Shown piece after piece: positions 15,787 through 24,584 of a stretch of 64,000 nt of DNA. Below the pieces are notes generated by a model. The model saw nothing but the letters and a program-made list of their open reading frames with translations, was not told the origin of the DNA and did no database searches. Numbering within the stretch: position 1 is the first letter of the stretch; each line of letters starts with the position of its first letter. A program made the translations under genes and the position numbers. Source of the stretch: Lentzea californiensis. GTDB taxonomy: Bacteria > Actinomycetota > Actinomycetes > Mycobacteriales > Pseudonocardiaceae. Where the stretch lies: positions 372,001 through 436,000 of the forward strand of contig NZ_JANBBE010000007.1 in NCBI RefSeq assembly GCF_024648825.1, given 5' to 3'.

Positions 15787-17172
15787 ATGACCTCAATCGA
15801 CCCCGCAGAGCTGGAAGTCTGCCTGCGCGTGCTTGCCCAGGTCGAGGACCTGCCGGCGGAACACGACGACGCCGTGCGCGTCCGCCGGGCCACCGCGAAG
15901 ATCTTCAAGGCCGCGAAGAAGTTCCGCAAAACGGAGCGCAAGGCCGCCGTCGTGGCCAACGACCGCGCCGTCACCGCGCTGACGGCCACCGGGTCGCCGG
16001 ACCGCATCGACGACGAGACGCAGGGCCTTCCCCTCGTGTCGACGGCTCAGGGCGCCACGGCGGGCACGTTGCTGCGCGCCCGGTCCTGCTACACGTGCCG
16101 CACGAGGTTTGTCGAGGTAGACGCCTTCTACCACAACCTCTGCCCCGCCTGTGCCGCCTTCAACCACGGCAAGCGCGACGCCCGCACGGACCTGACGGGC
16201 CGCAACGCGCTGCTGACCGGCGGCCGGGCGAAGATCGGCATGTACATCGCGCTGCGGCTGCTGCGTGACGGCGCGCACACCACGATCACCACCCGGTTCC
16301 CCAAGGACGCGGCGCGGCGGTTCGCCTCGATGCCCGACGCCGCCGACTGGATCGACCGGCTCAAGATCGTCGGCATCGACCTGCGCGACCCGGCCCAGGT
16401 GCTGGCGCTGGCCGACGAGGTGGCGTCCCACGGGCCGCTCGACGTGCTGATCAACAACGCCGCCCAGACCGTGCGCCGTTCCGCCGGTGCGTACACGCCG
16501 CTGGCCAACGCCGAGCACGAGGCGCTGACCGGGGACGCCCGACGGCCCGAGTTGATCTCGTTCGGCGGCCACGGCCAGCTCGCGCTGCCCGGCACCGCCG
16601 TGCCCGAGGCGCACTCGGTGACGACACTCGCGTTGATGGCGGGCTCGAAGGACATCGACGCGGGCGGCCTGGTGCCGGACACCGCGCCGGTCAACTCGTG
16701 GATCCAGAACGTCGACGAGGTCGACCCGGTCGAACTGCTCGAGGTGCAGCTCTGCAACTCGACGGCGCCGTTCCTGCTGATCTCGCGGCTGCGCGCCTCG
16801 ATGGCGAAGTCGTCGTACCGCCGCAAGTACGTGGTGAACGTGTCGGCGATGGAGGGCCAGTTCTCCCGCGCCTACAAGGGTTCCGGGCACCCGCACACGA
16901 ACATGGCGAAGGCCGCGCTGAACATGTTGACGCGCACCAGCGCCGAGGAGATGCTGCAGGCCGACGGCATCCTGATGACGGCCGTCGACACGGGCTGGAT
17001 CACCGACGAGCGACCGCACCCGATGAAGATGCGGCTCGCCGAGGAGGGCTTCCACGCCCCGTTGGACCTGGTCGACGGCGCGGCGCGGGTGTACGACCCG
17101 ATCGTGCGCGGCGAGGCCGGCGAGGACCTGTACGGCTGCTTCCTCAAGGATTACGCGCCTTCCCCCTGGTGA
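15787..17172 (+). CDS. SDR-family protein with N-terminal zinc-ribbon-like motif
   Basis: 461 residues. The first 100 residues are helical, followed by CYTC...CPAC (about residues 105-126), a likely zinc ribbon. The SDR domain begins at TGRNALLTGGRAKIGMYIALRL with an atypical nucleotide motif. The usual YxxxK is replaced by HPHTNMAKAALNM: the lysine is there, but Thr stands in the Tyr position. LINNAAQTV is the NNAG motif. Length is nearly twice that of a classical SDR. Function is unknown. The start ATG has GGAGGACC about 5 nt upstream, in sequence that overlaps the putative element boundary. Confidence 0.8.
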   Translation: MTSIDPAELEVCLRVLAQVEDLPAEHDDAVRVRRATAKIFKAAKKFRKTERKAAVVANDRAVTALTATGSPDRIDDETQGLPLVSTAQGATAGTLLRARSCYTCRTRFVEVDAFYHNLCPACAAFNHGKRDARTDLTGRNALLTGGRAKIGMYIALRLLRDGAHTTITTRFPKDAARRFASMPDAADWIDRLKIVGIDLRDPAQVLALADEVASHGPLDVLINNAAQTVRRSAGAYTPLANAEHEALTGDARRPELISFGGHGQLALPGTAVPEAHSVTTLALMAGSKDIDAGGLVPDTAPVNSWIQNVDEVDPVELLEVQLCNSTAPFLLISRLRASMAKSSYRRKYVVNVSAMEGQFSRAYKGSGHPHTNMAKAALNMLTRTSAEEMLQADGILMTAVDTGWITDERPHPMKMRLAEEGFHAPLDLVDGAARVYDPIVRGEAGEDLYGCFLKDYAPSPW

Positions 17173-17272
17173 TGTCGAAGTAGGCCTTCGGGGTGACTTT
17201 CGTCGGAAACACGTGTCCGAGGCACCTGTCGGACGCGTCCGAACGATGCCTTTCATCAGGCATTACGCTTAG

Positions 17273-17288
17273 TTGAACACCTGTTCGA
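17273..17288 (+). promoter_or_regulatory. SOS box (LexA site) in front of ku
   Basis: TTGAAC-ACCT-GTTCGA differs by one base from the actinobacterial/Gram-positive LexA consensus TCGAAC-N4-GTTCGA. It ends 13 nt before the ku ATG, so bound LexA would block transcription initiation. This predicts DNA-damage induction of ku. Confidence 0.7.
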
Positions 17289-17301
17289 GTACTCATTTGT
17301 C

Positions 17302-17964
17302 ATGAGGACTGTGTGGCGGGGAGCACTTCGGTTCGGGATGTCGACGATGACGGTGCGGCTGGTGTCCGCGGCCACCGAACATCGCAGCAAGGTGCACCTG
17401 GTGCACCGCGAGGACAGTGGCCGCGTACGCCACCAGCAGGTGTGCGGCGAGTGTTCGCTGCGGCTGACGCCGGAGGACATCGGGCGGGGTTACGAGCTCG
17501 ACGACGGCCGGATCGTGCAGATCGATCCCGGCGACCTGCCGTCGCCGGAGGACGGCGTGATCGACGTGCAGCAGTTCGCGCCCCAGGTCGACGTGGACCC
17601 GGTCGCGTTGCACCGCAGCTACTACGTGGAGCCGGACGACCTGGCCGTGCGGTCCTACGTGCTGCTGCGGGAGACGCTGGAGCGGACCAAGACCGCCGCG
17701 ATCGTGAAGTTCGCCTTGCGGAGCAGGGAAACGCTGGCGGCTTTGAGGCCCCAGCAGGGCGTTCTGGTGCTGCACACCTTGCTGTGGCCGGACGAGGTGC
17801 GGGAGCCGCACTTCGCGTTCCTGCACCGCGACACCGAGGTGCGCACCGGCGAACTGGCCGCCGCGGCGGCGTTGGTGCGCGCGCAGACCCGTCCGTTCCG
17901 GCCGCACGACTACCCCAACACGCACCACGAGGCCTTGCTGCACCTGGTGGAGGCGAACGTCTGA
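17302..17964 (+). CDS. ku: Ku, non-homologous end-joining DNA-end binder
   Basis: 220 residues. Opens MRTVWRGALRFGMSTMTVRL, the bacterial Ku N-terminus, and has the Ku core signature LTPEDIGRGYEL with a CGEC motif before it. The ring core ends with WPDEVREPHF, and the protein stops soon after, without the Lys-rich C-terminal tail seen in many actinobacterial Ku proteins. Ku forms a homodimeric ring on double-strand ends and recruits LigD. No ligD is in the window. The SOS box just upstream suggests LexA control. Confidence 0.92.
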   Translation: MRTVWRGALRFGMSTMTVRLVSAATEHRSKVHLVHREDSGRVRHQQVCGECSLRLTPEDIGRGYELDDGRIVQIDPGDLPSPEDGVIDVQQFAPQVDVDPVALHRSYYVEPDDLAVRSYVLLRETLERTKTAAIVKFALRSRETLAALRPQQGVLVLHTLLWPDEVREPHFAFLHRDTEVRTGELAAAAALVRAQTRPFRPHDYPNTHHEALLHLVEANV

Positions 17965-18086
17965 CCCGCACCTGGTGGTGCGGACGTCTGACGGCTCCTG
18001 ATGGTGCGGGTGCGCGACCCGGGTCTCGGGGATGAACGCGGGTCGCGCGCCCGTTCTGTCAGGGGGCGGCGCTAGCATCGGCAGCC

Positions 18087-20957
18087 ATGCTCGCCAGCCC
18101 GTCCGATCTCGTCGACCTGCTCGAATGCGAGCACCGCAGCTTCCTCGCTCGTGACGAACGGCGCGGCGCCCCCTCCGAACTGCACCTTGCCGCCGCCCGG
18201 ACGGCCGCGGAGATGCGTTCCGGTGCGGACCTGGTCGAGAACGCCGTGTTCTTCGACGGCGTGTTCCACTGCACCGCTCAGACCCTCGTGCGCACGGCCG
18301 ACGGTTATGAGCCGTGCGACGAGGCCTCCGACGCCACTCCCCTGGCCGTGCTGTCGCTGGTCGCGGCGGCGCAGGCGTTGGACGCCTCTCGCGCGCACCT
18401 GATCGTCGACGGCCGCCGGATGTCTTTCCGGATCGCCGACTTCACTCCCCTGCTGGGGCGGTTGCGCACTCGGCTCGCGACGCCCTCACCTGCCCCGAAG
18501 CGGTCGTGGGGTGACGTGCGGGCGGCCTGCACCGGGTGCCGGTTCTCCCGTCACTGCGCTTCCGGTCGCGAAGAGGCGCGGGACCTGTCGCTGGTGGCTG
18601 GTCTTCGCGCTGACCAGCGACGGAAGCTGGTTTCGGTCGGCATTGACACGATCGACGCGCTTGCGGCCACCGAGGAACGGCCGGCGACCCTCTCCCCCGC
18701 TTCGTTCATGGCGTTGACCGCGCAGGCCCGGCTGCAGGTGCGGCAGGAACGCACGGGCGTCATCACCTACGAGGTCGTGGCGCCGGAGGCGTTGGCGAAC
18801 CTGCCGGAGCCCGCCGAGGACGACGTGTTCCTGGAGGTCGACGGCGACACGTTCCGGACGCCGGGCTGGCAGGGGACGTTCGAGGAGTTCGTCGACCGGA
18901 CGCCGTCCGGGACCGTCTACCACTTCACGCCGCACGACCTCGCCGGGCGGGCCGCGCGGACGGCGACCCGCGAGTCCGAAGTGGACGAACTGGTGCGGCG
19001 CTGCGTCGACCTCGGCGCGTTGACGCGGCGGGTGCTCCGAGTGTCCACACGGGAGTACACGCTGCCCGCGCTGACACCGTTGCTGGACGACGAGATCCCC
19101 ACTCGCGGACTGCGGGACCTGTTGCACCGCGTCAAGGTCGAGCGCGAGATCGAGACCGCGCCGCCGCAGGAACGCGACGAGACGGCGTTGGAGAAAGCGG
19201 CCGAGCGGGCGCGGCGGATGGCGGCGCTGACGGAGCCGTTGCTCGCCGAGGGGCACGCGTTGTTCGCGGCGACGGTCGGCTACCACCGGCGTGAGTCGAG
19301 TCCGGCGTGGGGCGACTACTTCCGGCAGGCCCTGGCGCCGATCTCCGACCTGGAGACGGATTCGAACTGCGCGGTGCCGATCACGCTCAAGGCCGAGGAC
19401 TGGGTGCCTCCGGCCGGACGGGTCCGGACGCACAAGCGGCAGGTGCACGCGCGGATCGACCCGGAACGCCCGCACCCGTTCGGTTCGGGCGAGCAGGTCC
19501 GGCTGCTCTACCCCGGCAACGTGACGCGCAACGCCGTGGTGGCCGACGACAACCCGTACGAGCTGGTGCTGACCGAGAGCAACTCGCAGGAGCACTCCGA
19601 ACTGCCCGTCGCCGTGCTGCCGGGCAGTCCGGTGCCTGCGTCGCCGAAGGACGAGGCCGTCGCGGAACTGGCAGAGCAGGCCGTGGGGCTGCTGCCGCTG
19701 CTCCCCCGCAACCCCGGTATCGACCTGTTGCTGCGCACGCCGCCCGCGCAGCCGTTGCCGCAGCACGACGACGTGGTGCAGGCCGTGATCAAGGCCGTCG
19801 ACCAGCTCGACGGCGGGACGCTGGCGGTGCAGGGCCCGCCCGGCGCCGGCAAGACGTACCTCGCGACCAAGCTCGTGCGGCACCTGATCGACCAGGGCAA
19901 GACCGTGGCGGTGACCTCGACGTCGCACAAGGCCGTCGAGAACGTGCTGTCTTCGGTGGATCCCGACATCCCGATGGCCAAGCGTCCCAAGGAGAAGAAG
20001 CCCGAGGAGGGCCTCCCGTGGGACCAGCCGAAGACCAACGGCGCGCTGGCGCAGTGGCGTGAGGAGCACCCGCAGGGCCACCTGGTCGGCGGCACGGCCT
20101 GGACGTTCTCCAACGCCGTGATCAAGGCGCAGCCGTTCGACGTGATGATCATCGACGAGGCGGGCCAGTTCGCGCTGGCCGACGCGGTGGCGGTGGCGAC
20201 GGCCGCGCGCAACCTGGTGCTGCTGGGCGATCCGCAGCAACTGCCGCAGGTCGTGCAGGGCGTGCACCCACCGGGTTCGGACGCCTCCGCTCTGGGCCAC
20301 CTGCTCGGCGACGCGGACGTGATCCCTCCGCACCTGGGCTACTTCCTGGCGGAGACGCGGCGGATGCACCCGGCGGTGTGCCGTCCCGTGTCCGAGCTCT
20401 CCTACGCCGGACTGCTCCATTCGCACGAGACCGCGGCCCACAGGTCGATCTCCGGCATCGAGCCCGGGATCTACCTGCGCGAGGTCGACCACCGGCACAA
20501 CATCACGTCGTCCGTCGAGGAAGCCGAGGCCGTGGTGGACACGGTGCGCGCGATCGTCGGTCGTACCTGGACGGACAACGGCAAAACGCGCGAGCTGACC
20601 GATGCGGACGTTCTGGTCGTGGCGCCCTACAACCTGCAGGTGCGGGTGATCCGGCGCAGGCTCGCCGAAGCGGGGTTCACCGAGACCCGGGTGGGCACCG
20701 TGGACCGCTTCCAGGGCCAGGAAGCACCGGCCGTCATCATGTCCATGACGTCGTCGTCCACCGTGGACCTGCCGCGTGGCCTGGACTTTCTTTTGTCACG
20801 CAACAGGTTGAACGTGGCACTCTCCCGTGCCCAGACGCTCGCCGTGATGATCTGCTCGCCCCGGCTGCTGGACGCCGACGTGCGCGGTGTGGAGCAGATG
20901 CGGTTGATCGCGGGCACGATCGGCCTAACAGAGAACATGCGGATCTACCCGTGGTGA
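18087..20957 (+). CDS. TM0106-like nuclease-remnant + DNA2/UPF1-type SF1 helicase
   Basis: 956 residues. Residues about 1-210 align with the TM0106-type RecB-like region: SPSDLVDLLECEHR at the start, then CTGCRFSRHC (cysteine cluster) and DLSLVAGLRADQRRKL. The usual GHADFL and EVxDTKLAR catalytic segments, however, read FHCTAQTLV and EPCDEASDATPLA. Residues about 255-350 look like a shortened RNase H-like domain. The helicase is intact: Walker A GPPGAGKTY (Lys about 589), IIDEAGQ (Asp690/Glu691), GDPQQLPQV, VGTVDRFQGQEA and SRNRLNVALSRA. It is probably an ATP-dependent DNA/RNA helicase whose nuclease has decayed. Gene follows ku by 122 bp. Confidence 0.85.
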   Translation: MLASPSDLVDLLECEHRSFLARDERRGAPSELHLAAARTAAEMRSGADLVENAVFFDGVFHCTAQTLVRTADGYEPCDEASDATPLAVLSLVAAAQALDASRAHLIVDGRRMSFRIADFTPLLGRLRTRLATPSPAPKRSWGDVRAACTGCRFSRHCASGREEARDLSLVAGLRADQRRKLVSVGIDTIDALAATEERPATLSPASFMALTAQARLQVRQERTGVITYEVVAPEALANLPEPAEDDVFLEVDGDTFRTPGWQGTFEEFVDRTPSGTVYHFTPHDLAGRAARTATRESEVDELVRRCVDLGALTRRVLRVSTREYTLPALTPLLDDEIPTRGLRDLLHRVKVEREIETAPPQERDETALEKAAERARRMAALTEPLLAEGHALFAATVGYHRRESSPAWGDYFRQALAPISDLETDSNCAVPITLKAEDWVPPAGRVRTHKRQVHARIDPERPHPFGSGEQVRLLYPGNVTRNAVVADDNPYELVLTESNSQEHSELPVAVLPGSPVPASPKDEAVAELAEQAVGLLPLLPRNPGIDLLLRTPPAQPLPQHDDVVQAVIKAVDQLDGGTLAVQGPPGAGKTYLATKLVRHLIDQGKTVAVTSTSHKAVENVLSSVDPDIPMAKRPKEKKPEEGLPWDQPKTNGALAQWREEHPQGHLVGGTAWTFSNAVIKAQPFDVMIIDEAGQFALADAVAVATAARNLVLLGDPQQLPQVVQGVHPPGSDASALGHLLGDADVIPPHLGYFLAETRRMHPAVCRPVSELSYAGLLHSHETAAHRSISGIEPGIYLREVDHRHNITSSVEEAEAVVDTVRAIVGRTWTDNGKTRELTDADVLVVAPYNLQVRVIRRRLAEAGFTETRVGTVDRFQGQEAPAVIMSMTSSSTVDLPRGLDFLLSRNRLNVALSRAQTLAVMICSPRLLDADVRGVEQMRLIAGTIGLTENMRIYPW

Positions 20958-21092
20958 CACCGTAGCGTTGTCATACGGTGACCTTTCGACCCCTCTGTGT
21001 TGTTAGCGTGACGCGGTTCACCCGGTCGGGTGATTCGGATCATGAATGTGTGCTCGGCCCCGCCACGCATCAAACAGAGCAGGAGAGATTCG

Positions 21093-21725
21093 TTGGCAAG
21101 GAGAGTTCTCGGCGCGTTCGCGGTGACCGCCACCGCAGCCATGGCCACGCTGGCAATGGCGACCCCGGCTAGCGCACACACCGCTGAGGGGTACGCGAAG
21201 TGCGACGGCAAGGACGTCGTTCTCCACGTGGACCTGACGCAGTTCGCGCCGGAGAAGCGGAACACCGTCGTGGTCAAGGACGGTGACACGGTTCTCACCC
21301 CCGCGAAGGGGAAGGAAACCGAGAAGTTCGGCGCCACCTGGACGAAGACGTACAAGGGTCTGGACGGCACTGTCGCCCACAAGTTCACGGTCGAAGTGAA
21401 GGCCTACGACACGAACAAGGCCAAGGGCCAGGACTTCGACAAGTTCAAGACGTACACGGTCGACCAGCCGTGCGTGCAGAAGCCGCCGACCAAGACCGAA
21501 GAGACCACGACCACCACCACGCCGCCGGTCACCACGTCCCCGGAGGTGCCCTCGTCCTCCGAGGTCCCGCCGTCGACCACCCCGGCCGCTCCCGGCGGCA
21601 GCGCTCCGGAACCGCCCCTCGCGGCGACCGGCGCGTCACCGGTGTGGTTGCTGCTCTCGGGTCTGGGTCTGGTGGGCGCCGGTGCCGGCACCCTGCTGTT
21701 CCTGCGTCGCCGCCGCAGCGCGTGA
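21093..21725 (+). CDS. Secreted, class E sortase-anchored (LAATG) protein
   Basis: 210 residues from TTG 21093, with AGGAGAG 5 nt upstream; this start gives a clean signal peptide (RRVLGAF...ATPASA-HTAEG). The mature part is about 110 residues of unknown fold, then a Thr/Pro-rich stalk (PPTKTEETTTTTTPPVTTS). The cell-wall sorting signal has LAATG, a hydrophobic helix and RRRRSA. LAXTG motifs are used by class E sortases of high-GC Gram-positives. No sortase gene lies in the window. A bidirectional hairpin terminator follows. Confidence 0.85.
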   Translation: MARRVLGAFAVTATAAMATLAMATPASAHTAEGYAKCDGKDVVLHVDLTQFAPEKRNTVVVKDGDTVLTPAKGKETEKFGATWTKTYKGLDGTVAHKFTVEVKAYDTNKAKGQDFDKFKTYTVDQPCVQKPPTKTEETTTTTTPPVTTSPEVPSSSEVPPSTTPAAPGGSAPEPPLAATGASPVWLLLSGLGLVGAGAGTLLFLRRRRSA

Positions 21726-21741
21726 ACTAGCTGAACCACCG

Positions 21742-21773
21742 AACGGGGCGGTCCACTTGGGACCGCCCCCGTT
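21742..21773. terminator. Bidirectional hairpin terminator
   Basis: AACGGGGCGGTCC pairs with GGACCGCCCCCGTT across ACTTG (one bulged base), between two convergent genes. No T-run, as is common in actinomycetes. Confidence 0.75.
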
Positions 21774-21781
21774 CGCCGTTG

Positions 21782-22531
21782 CTACAGGTCCAGCGCGGTC
21801 GCCGGCTCGTGGCCCTCGCGGATGAACCACTCGGTGCCGAACGCGTGCGCGAACGTCGGCTCGTCGAGCGACAGGAAGAACGACTGCTCGGGGATCTGCG
21901 AGGCGTGCGCGCGCATCGCCTGCCGCTTGACCTCCAGGTACTTCGTGACGTCGACGCCGACGTTGATCTGCGACTCCGGTACCGCGCCCTCGCCGAGCGA
22001 CGGCGGCTCCTCGATGCCCGCCATCCGGAACGCCTCGCGGAACTCCGACTCGCGCACCATCGCCTGGTAGACGGCCGGGGTGCCCGCGATCTCGGCGGCG
22101 CGCATGCCCACCCGGTGCGTCTGGACGTGGTCCGGGTGGCCGTAGCCGCCGAAGCTGTCGTAGGTGGTGAACACCTTCGCGTCCTCCTCGACGAGGATCG
22201 CCGCGAGCTTCTGGGCCGCCTCCTCGACGTCCGCGGTCCAGAACGACCCGGGCTGGTCGTTGAGCTCGTCGCCCATCATCCCGGAGTCGCGGTACCCCAG
22301 GAACTCCACGCGCGCGACGCCCAGCAGGTCCGCCGCCGCGTGCGTCTCCACGACGCGGCGCTGCCAGAGTTCCTCGCCCTCCTCCAGGAAGTCGGGCACC
22401 TCCCCGGCCTCGCCCCGCGTCGCGACGACGAGCACGACCCGGTGGCCCTCCTCGAACGCTTTGCGCATCACGCCACCGGTCACGATGCACTCGTCGTCGG
22501 GATGGGCGTGGAAAGTCACCAGTGTGGCCAT
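21782..22531 (-). CDS. PIG-L family N-acetylglucosaminyl deacetylase
   Basis: 249 residues. The zinc-binding signature is FHAHPDDECIVTGG at residues about 7-20, with the third ligand in GGYGHPDHVQTH. EFLGYRDSGMMG is also typical. Members of this actinobacterial family include MshB and Mca (mycothiol biosynthesis and detoxification) and antibiotic-sugar deacetylases. It is shorter than MshB, so a general LmbE-like deacetylase or Mca-like role is open. Its ATG is about 90 nt from the next upstream gene, with a terminator between. Confidence 0.9.
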   Translation of the reverse strand: MATLVTFHAHPDDECIVTGGVMRKAFEEGHRVVLVVATRGEAGEVPDFLEEGEELWQRRVVETHAAADLLGVARVEFLGYRDSGMMGDELNDQPGSFWTADVEEAAQKLAAILVEEDAKVFTTYDSFGGYGHPDHVQTHRVGMRAAEIAGTPAVYQAMVRESEFREAFRMAGIEEPPSLGEGAVPESQINVGVDVTKYLEVKRQAMRAHASQIPEQSFFLSLDEPTFAHAFGTEWFIREGHEPATALDL

Positions 22532-22565
22532 GCCCTCGACGTTACCTGCGGGTGCACATGTGAAA

Positions 22566-22605
22566 GGGCGGCGCTCCCCCAGATACAGGCTGGGAGGCGC
22601 CGCCC
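22566..22605. terminator. Hairpin terminator downstream of the subtilisin gene
   Basis: GGGCGGCGCTCCCCCA pairs with TGGGAGGCGCCGCCC (one bulge) over a 9-nt loop. It lies 19 nt beyond the S8 peptidase stop (minus strand) and just upstream of the PIG-L gene. Confidence 0.7.
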
Positions 22606-22623
22606 CTCGGCGAACTCGTGGAG

Positions 22624-24420
22624 CTATCGCAGGGTCAGGTTCCAGGAGTTGATGTACCCGGTGTCACCGGAGTACACGTCCTGGACCCGCAGCTTCCACG
22701 TGCCCGCCGCGACCTCGGACGAGGCGTTGACCGTGTAGGTCGCCACCACGTTGTCGGCACTGTCCGAAGAGGACGAGTTCTTCAGCCGGTAGGCGGTGCC
22801 GTCCGGCGCGACCAGGTCGATGACCAGGTCACCGCGGTAGGTGTGGACGATGTCCACGCCGACCTTGGTGGTCGAGGAGGCGTTGCCCGTCACCGTGGAG
22901 GTGATGGACGAGGTGACCGCGGCACCGCGGTCCGCGATGGCGACGTCGGTCGTGTTCTCCAGGCCACCGGAGGGCGGCGGAGTCGTGTCGATCGCGGCCA
23001 CGGTCTTCGCGGCGTCGGCGAGACCGGCGCCGCAGCCGCCCGAGCAGGTGCCGGGGAGCGGACGGGCGTTGGTCTTGATCAGGTCCTTGACCTGGGCCGG
23101 CGTGAGCGACGGCTTCTTCGCGACCAGCAGTGCCGCGAGGCCCGCGACGTGCGGGGCGGCCATCGACGTGCCCTGGTACGGCTTGTAGTTCTCGGCACCG
23201 GGGACGGTGGTGCCGGCGTTCAGCGTCGACCAGATGCCGTTCTCCGGCGTGGTGATGGTGCCGGGGGTGTCGGTGCCGCGACGGGTCTCGCCGCCGGGCG
23301 CCGCGATGTCGATGCGGGTGCCGTAGTTCGAGTAGAACGTCCGGTTGCCCTCACGCGACGAGGCCGCGACGGTGATCACGCCGGAGCAGTTGGCCGGGGT
23401 GTAGAGCGACGCGTTGTCGTTCGAGTTGCCGGCCGCGACGACGACCGAGGTGCCCCGGTTGACGGCACCGTTGATCGCGTTCTGGTACGTCGTGGAGCAG
23501 GAGGACTTGCCGCCCAGCGACATGTTGATGACCTTGGCGGGCGTCTGGTTCGCGGGCACGCCGGTCACCGTGCCGCCGGACGCCCAGGTGATCGCGTCGG
23601 CGATGTCCGAGGTGGCGCCACCGCACTTGGCGAGCACGCGCAGCGGCTGGATCTTGGCGTCGTAGGCGATGCCCGCGATGCCCTTGCCGTTGCCGGTGGA
23701 GGCGGCGATCGTGCCGGCCACGTGCGTGCCGTGCCAGGAGGAGCTGCTGTCCTGCGCGGGAACCGGGTTGCCGTTGGCGTCGGTGCCGCACTCGCCGCGC
23801 GCCGCCCAGTCGCCCTGGTCGGCCGGGTTCGAGTCACGGCCGTTGTTGTCACGGGCCCGCGCCGAGTCGGAGACGAAGTCGTACCCCGCGACGACCCGGT
23901 CCGCCAGGTCGCTGTGGGCGACGTAGCCGGTGTCGATGACCGCGACGGTCACACCGGCGCCGGTGGTGCTGGACCACGCGCTGGGCACGTTCATGCCGGC
24001 GGTGGCCTCGAAGAGGTCCCACTGCCGGGAGTACTCGGTGTCGTTCGGCTCGGCGAACGGCTGCATCAGCAGGTCCGGCTCGACGTACGCGACGTCGGGG
24101 TCGTTCTTGAACGCCTGGATCGTGTTGTCGGCGTTCGTGGTCTTCGCGCCGAGGTCGACGACGACCGCGCCACTCGCCATGCGGCGGTGCACGGACTTGC
24201 CCTTGCTGCGGGCGTCGTCCGAGGCAGCGGAGTCGGACGAGGCTTCGGCGGTGCCGGGCTTGTAGCCGACGATCAGCCGCTCGAAGGGGCGGTTCACCTG
24301 GGTCGAGTCCGGCTGGGACTGGATCTGGGCGGGGGCTGCGGTCGCCGATGGGGCGACAACGCTGAGCACGGCGGCGGAAACTGCCGCGGCGCACACACTC
24401 GTGCGTCGCAATCCGTTCAC
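22624..24420 (-). CDS. Secreted subtilisin-like S8 serine peptidase with P-domain
   Basis: 598 residues from GTG 24420 (AAGGA 7 nt upstream). Signal peptide ends near SATAAP, and a propeptide (I9 inhibitor-like, VDLGAKTTNADNTIQAF) runs to about residue 125. The catalytic triad is Asp163 (VAVIDTGY), His230 (SWHGTHVAG) and Ser419 (GTSMAAPHVAG), with oxyanion Asn in VVAAGNSN. The C-terminal 115 residues (about 480-598; HTYRGDLVIDLVAPDGTAY and VQDVYSGDTGYINSWNLTL) form a proprotein-convertase P-domain. Several Cys pairs suggest secretion. A TrmB/LuxR-type regulator is divergent next door and may control it. Confidence 0.95.
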   Translation of the reverse strand: MNGLRRTSVCAAAVSAAVLSVVAPSATAAPAQIQSQPDSTQVNRPFERLIVGYKPGTAEASSDSAASDDARSKGKSVHRRMASGAVVVDLGAKTTNADNTIQAFKNDPDVAYVEPDLLMQPFAEPNDTEYSRQWDLFEATAGMNVPSAWSSTTGAGVTVAVIDTGYVAHSDLADRVVAGYDFVSDSARARDNNGRDSNPADQGDWAARGECGTDANGNPVPAQDSSSSWHGTHVAGTIAASTGNGKGIAGIAYDAKIQPLRVLAKCGGATSDIADAITWASGGTVTGVPANQTPAKVINMSLGGKSSCSTTYQNAINGAVNRGTSVVVAAGNSNDNASLYTPANCSGVITVAASSREGNRTFYSNYGTRIDIAAPGGETRRGTDTPGTITTPENGIWSTLNAGTTVPGAENYKPYQGTSMAAPHVAGLAALLVAKKPSLTPAQVKDLIKTNARPLPGTCSGGCGAGLADAAKTVAAIDTTPPPSGGLENTTDVAIADRGAAVTSSITSTVTGNASSTTKVGVDIVHTYRGDLVIDLVAPDGTAYRLKNSSSSDSADNVVATYTVNASSEVAAGTWKLRVQDVYSGDTGYINSWNLTLR

Positions 24421-24584
24421 GTGAGGTCCTTCCACGCAGGGCCTTCGCGTGCCGTTGAGGGCGTCAGTGTTCTGAACCGGCTGCGGAGGTGGACGGACCG
24501 TAAGCCCGGCCACACCTGCGAAAACAGGTCTAGTGGAGTCCGTTTGACGACACTGGCGTGTTCACGACAGGGGTACTGCGCCGA

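Noticed and set aside
18486-20498. Minus-strand open frame opposite the helicase
   Set aside because: No domain, shadow composition; the plus strand has complete helicase motifs.
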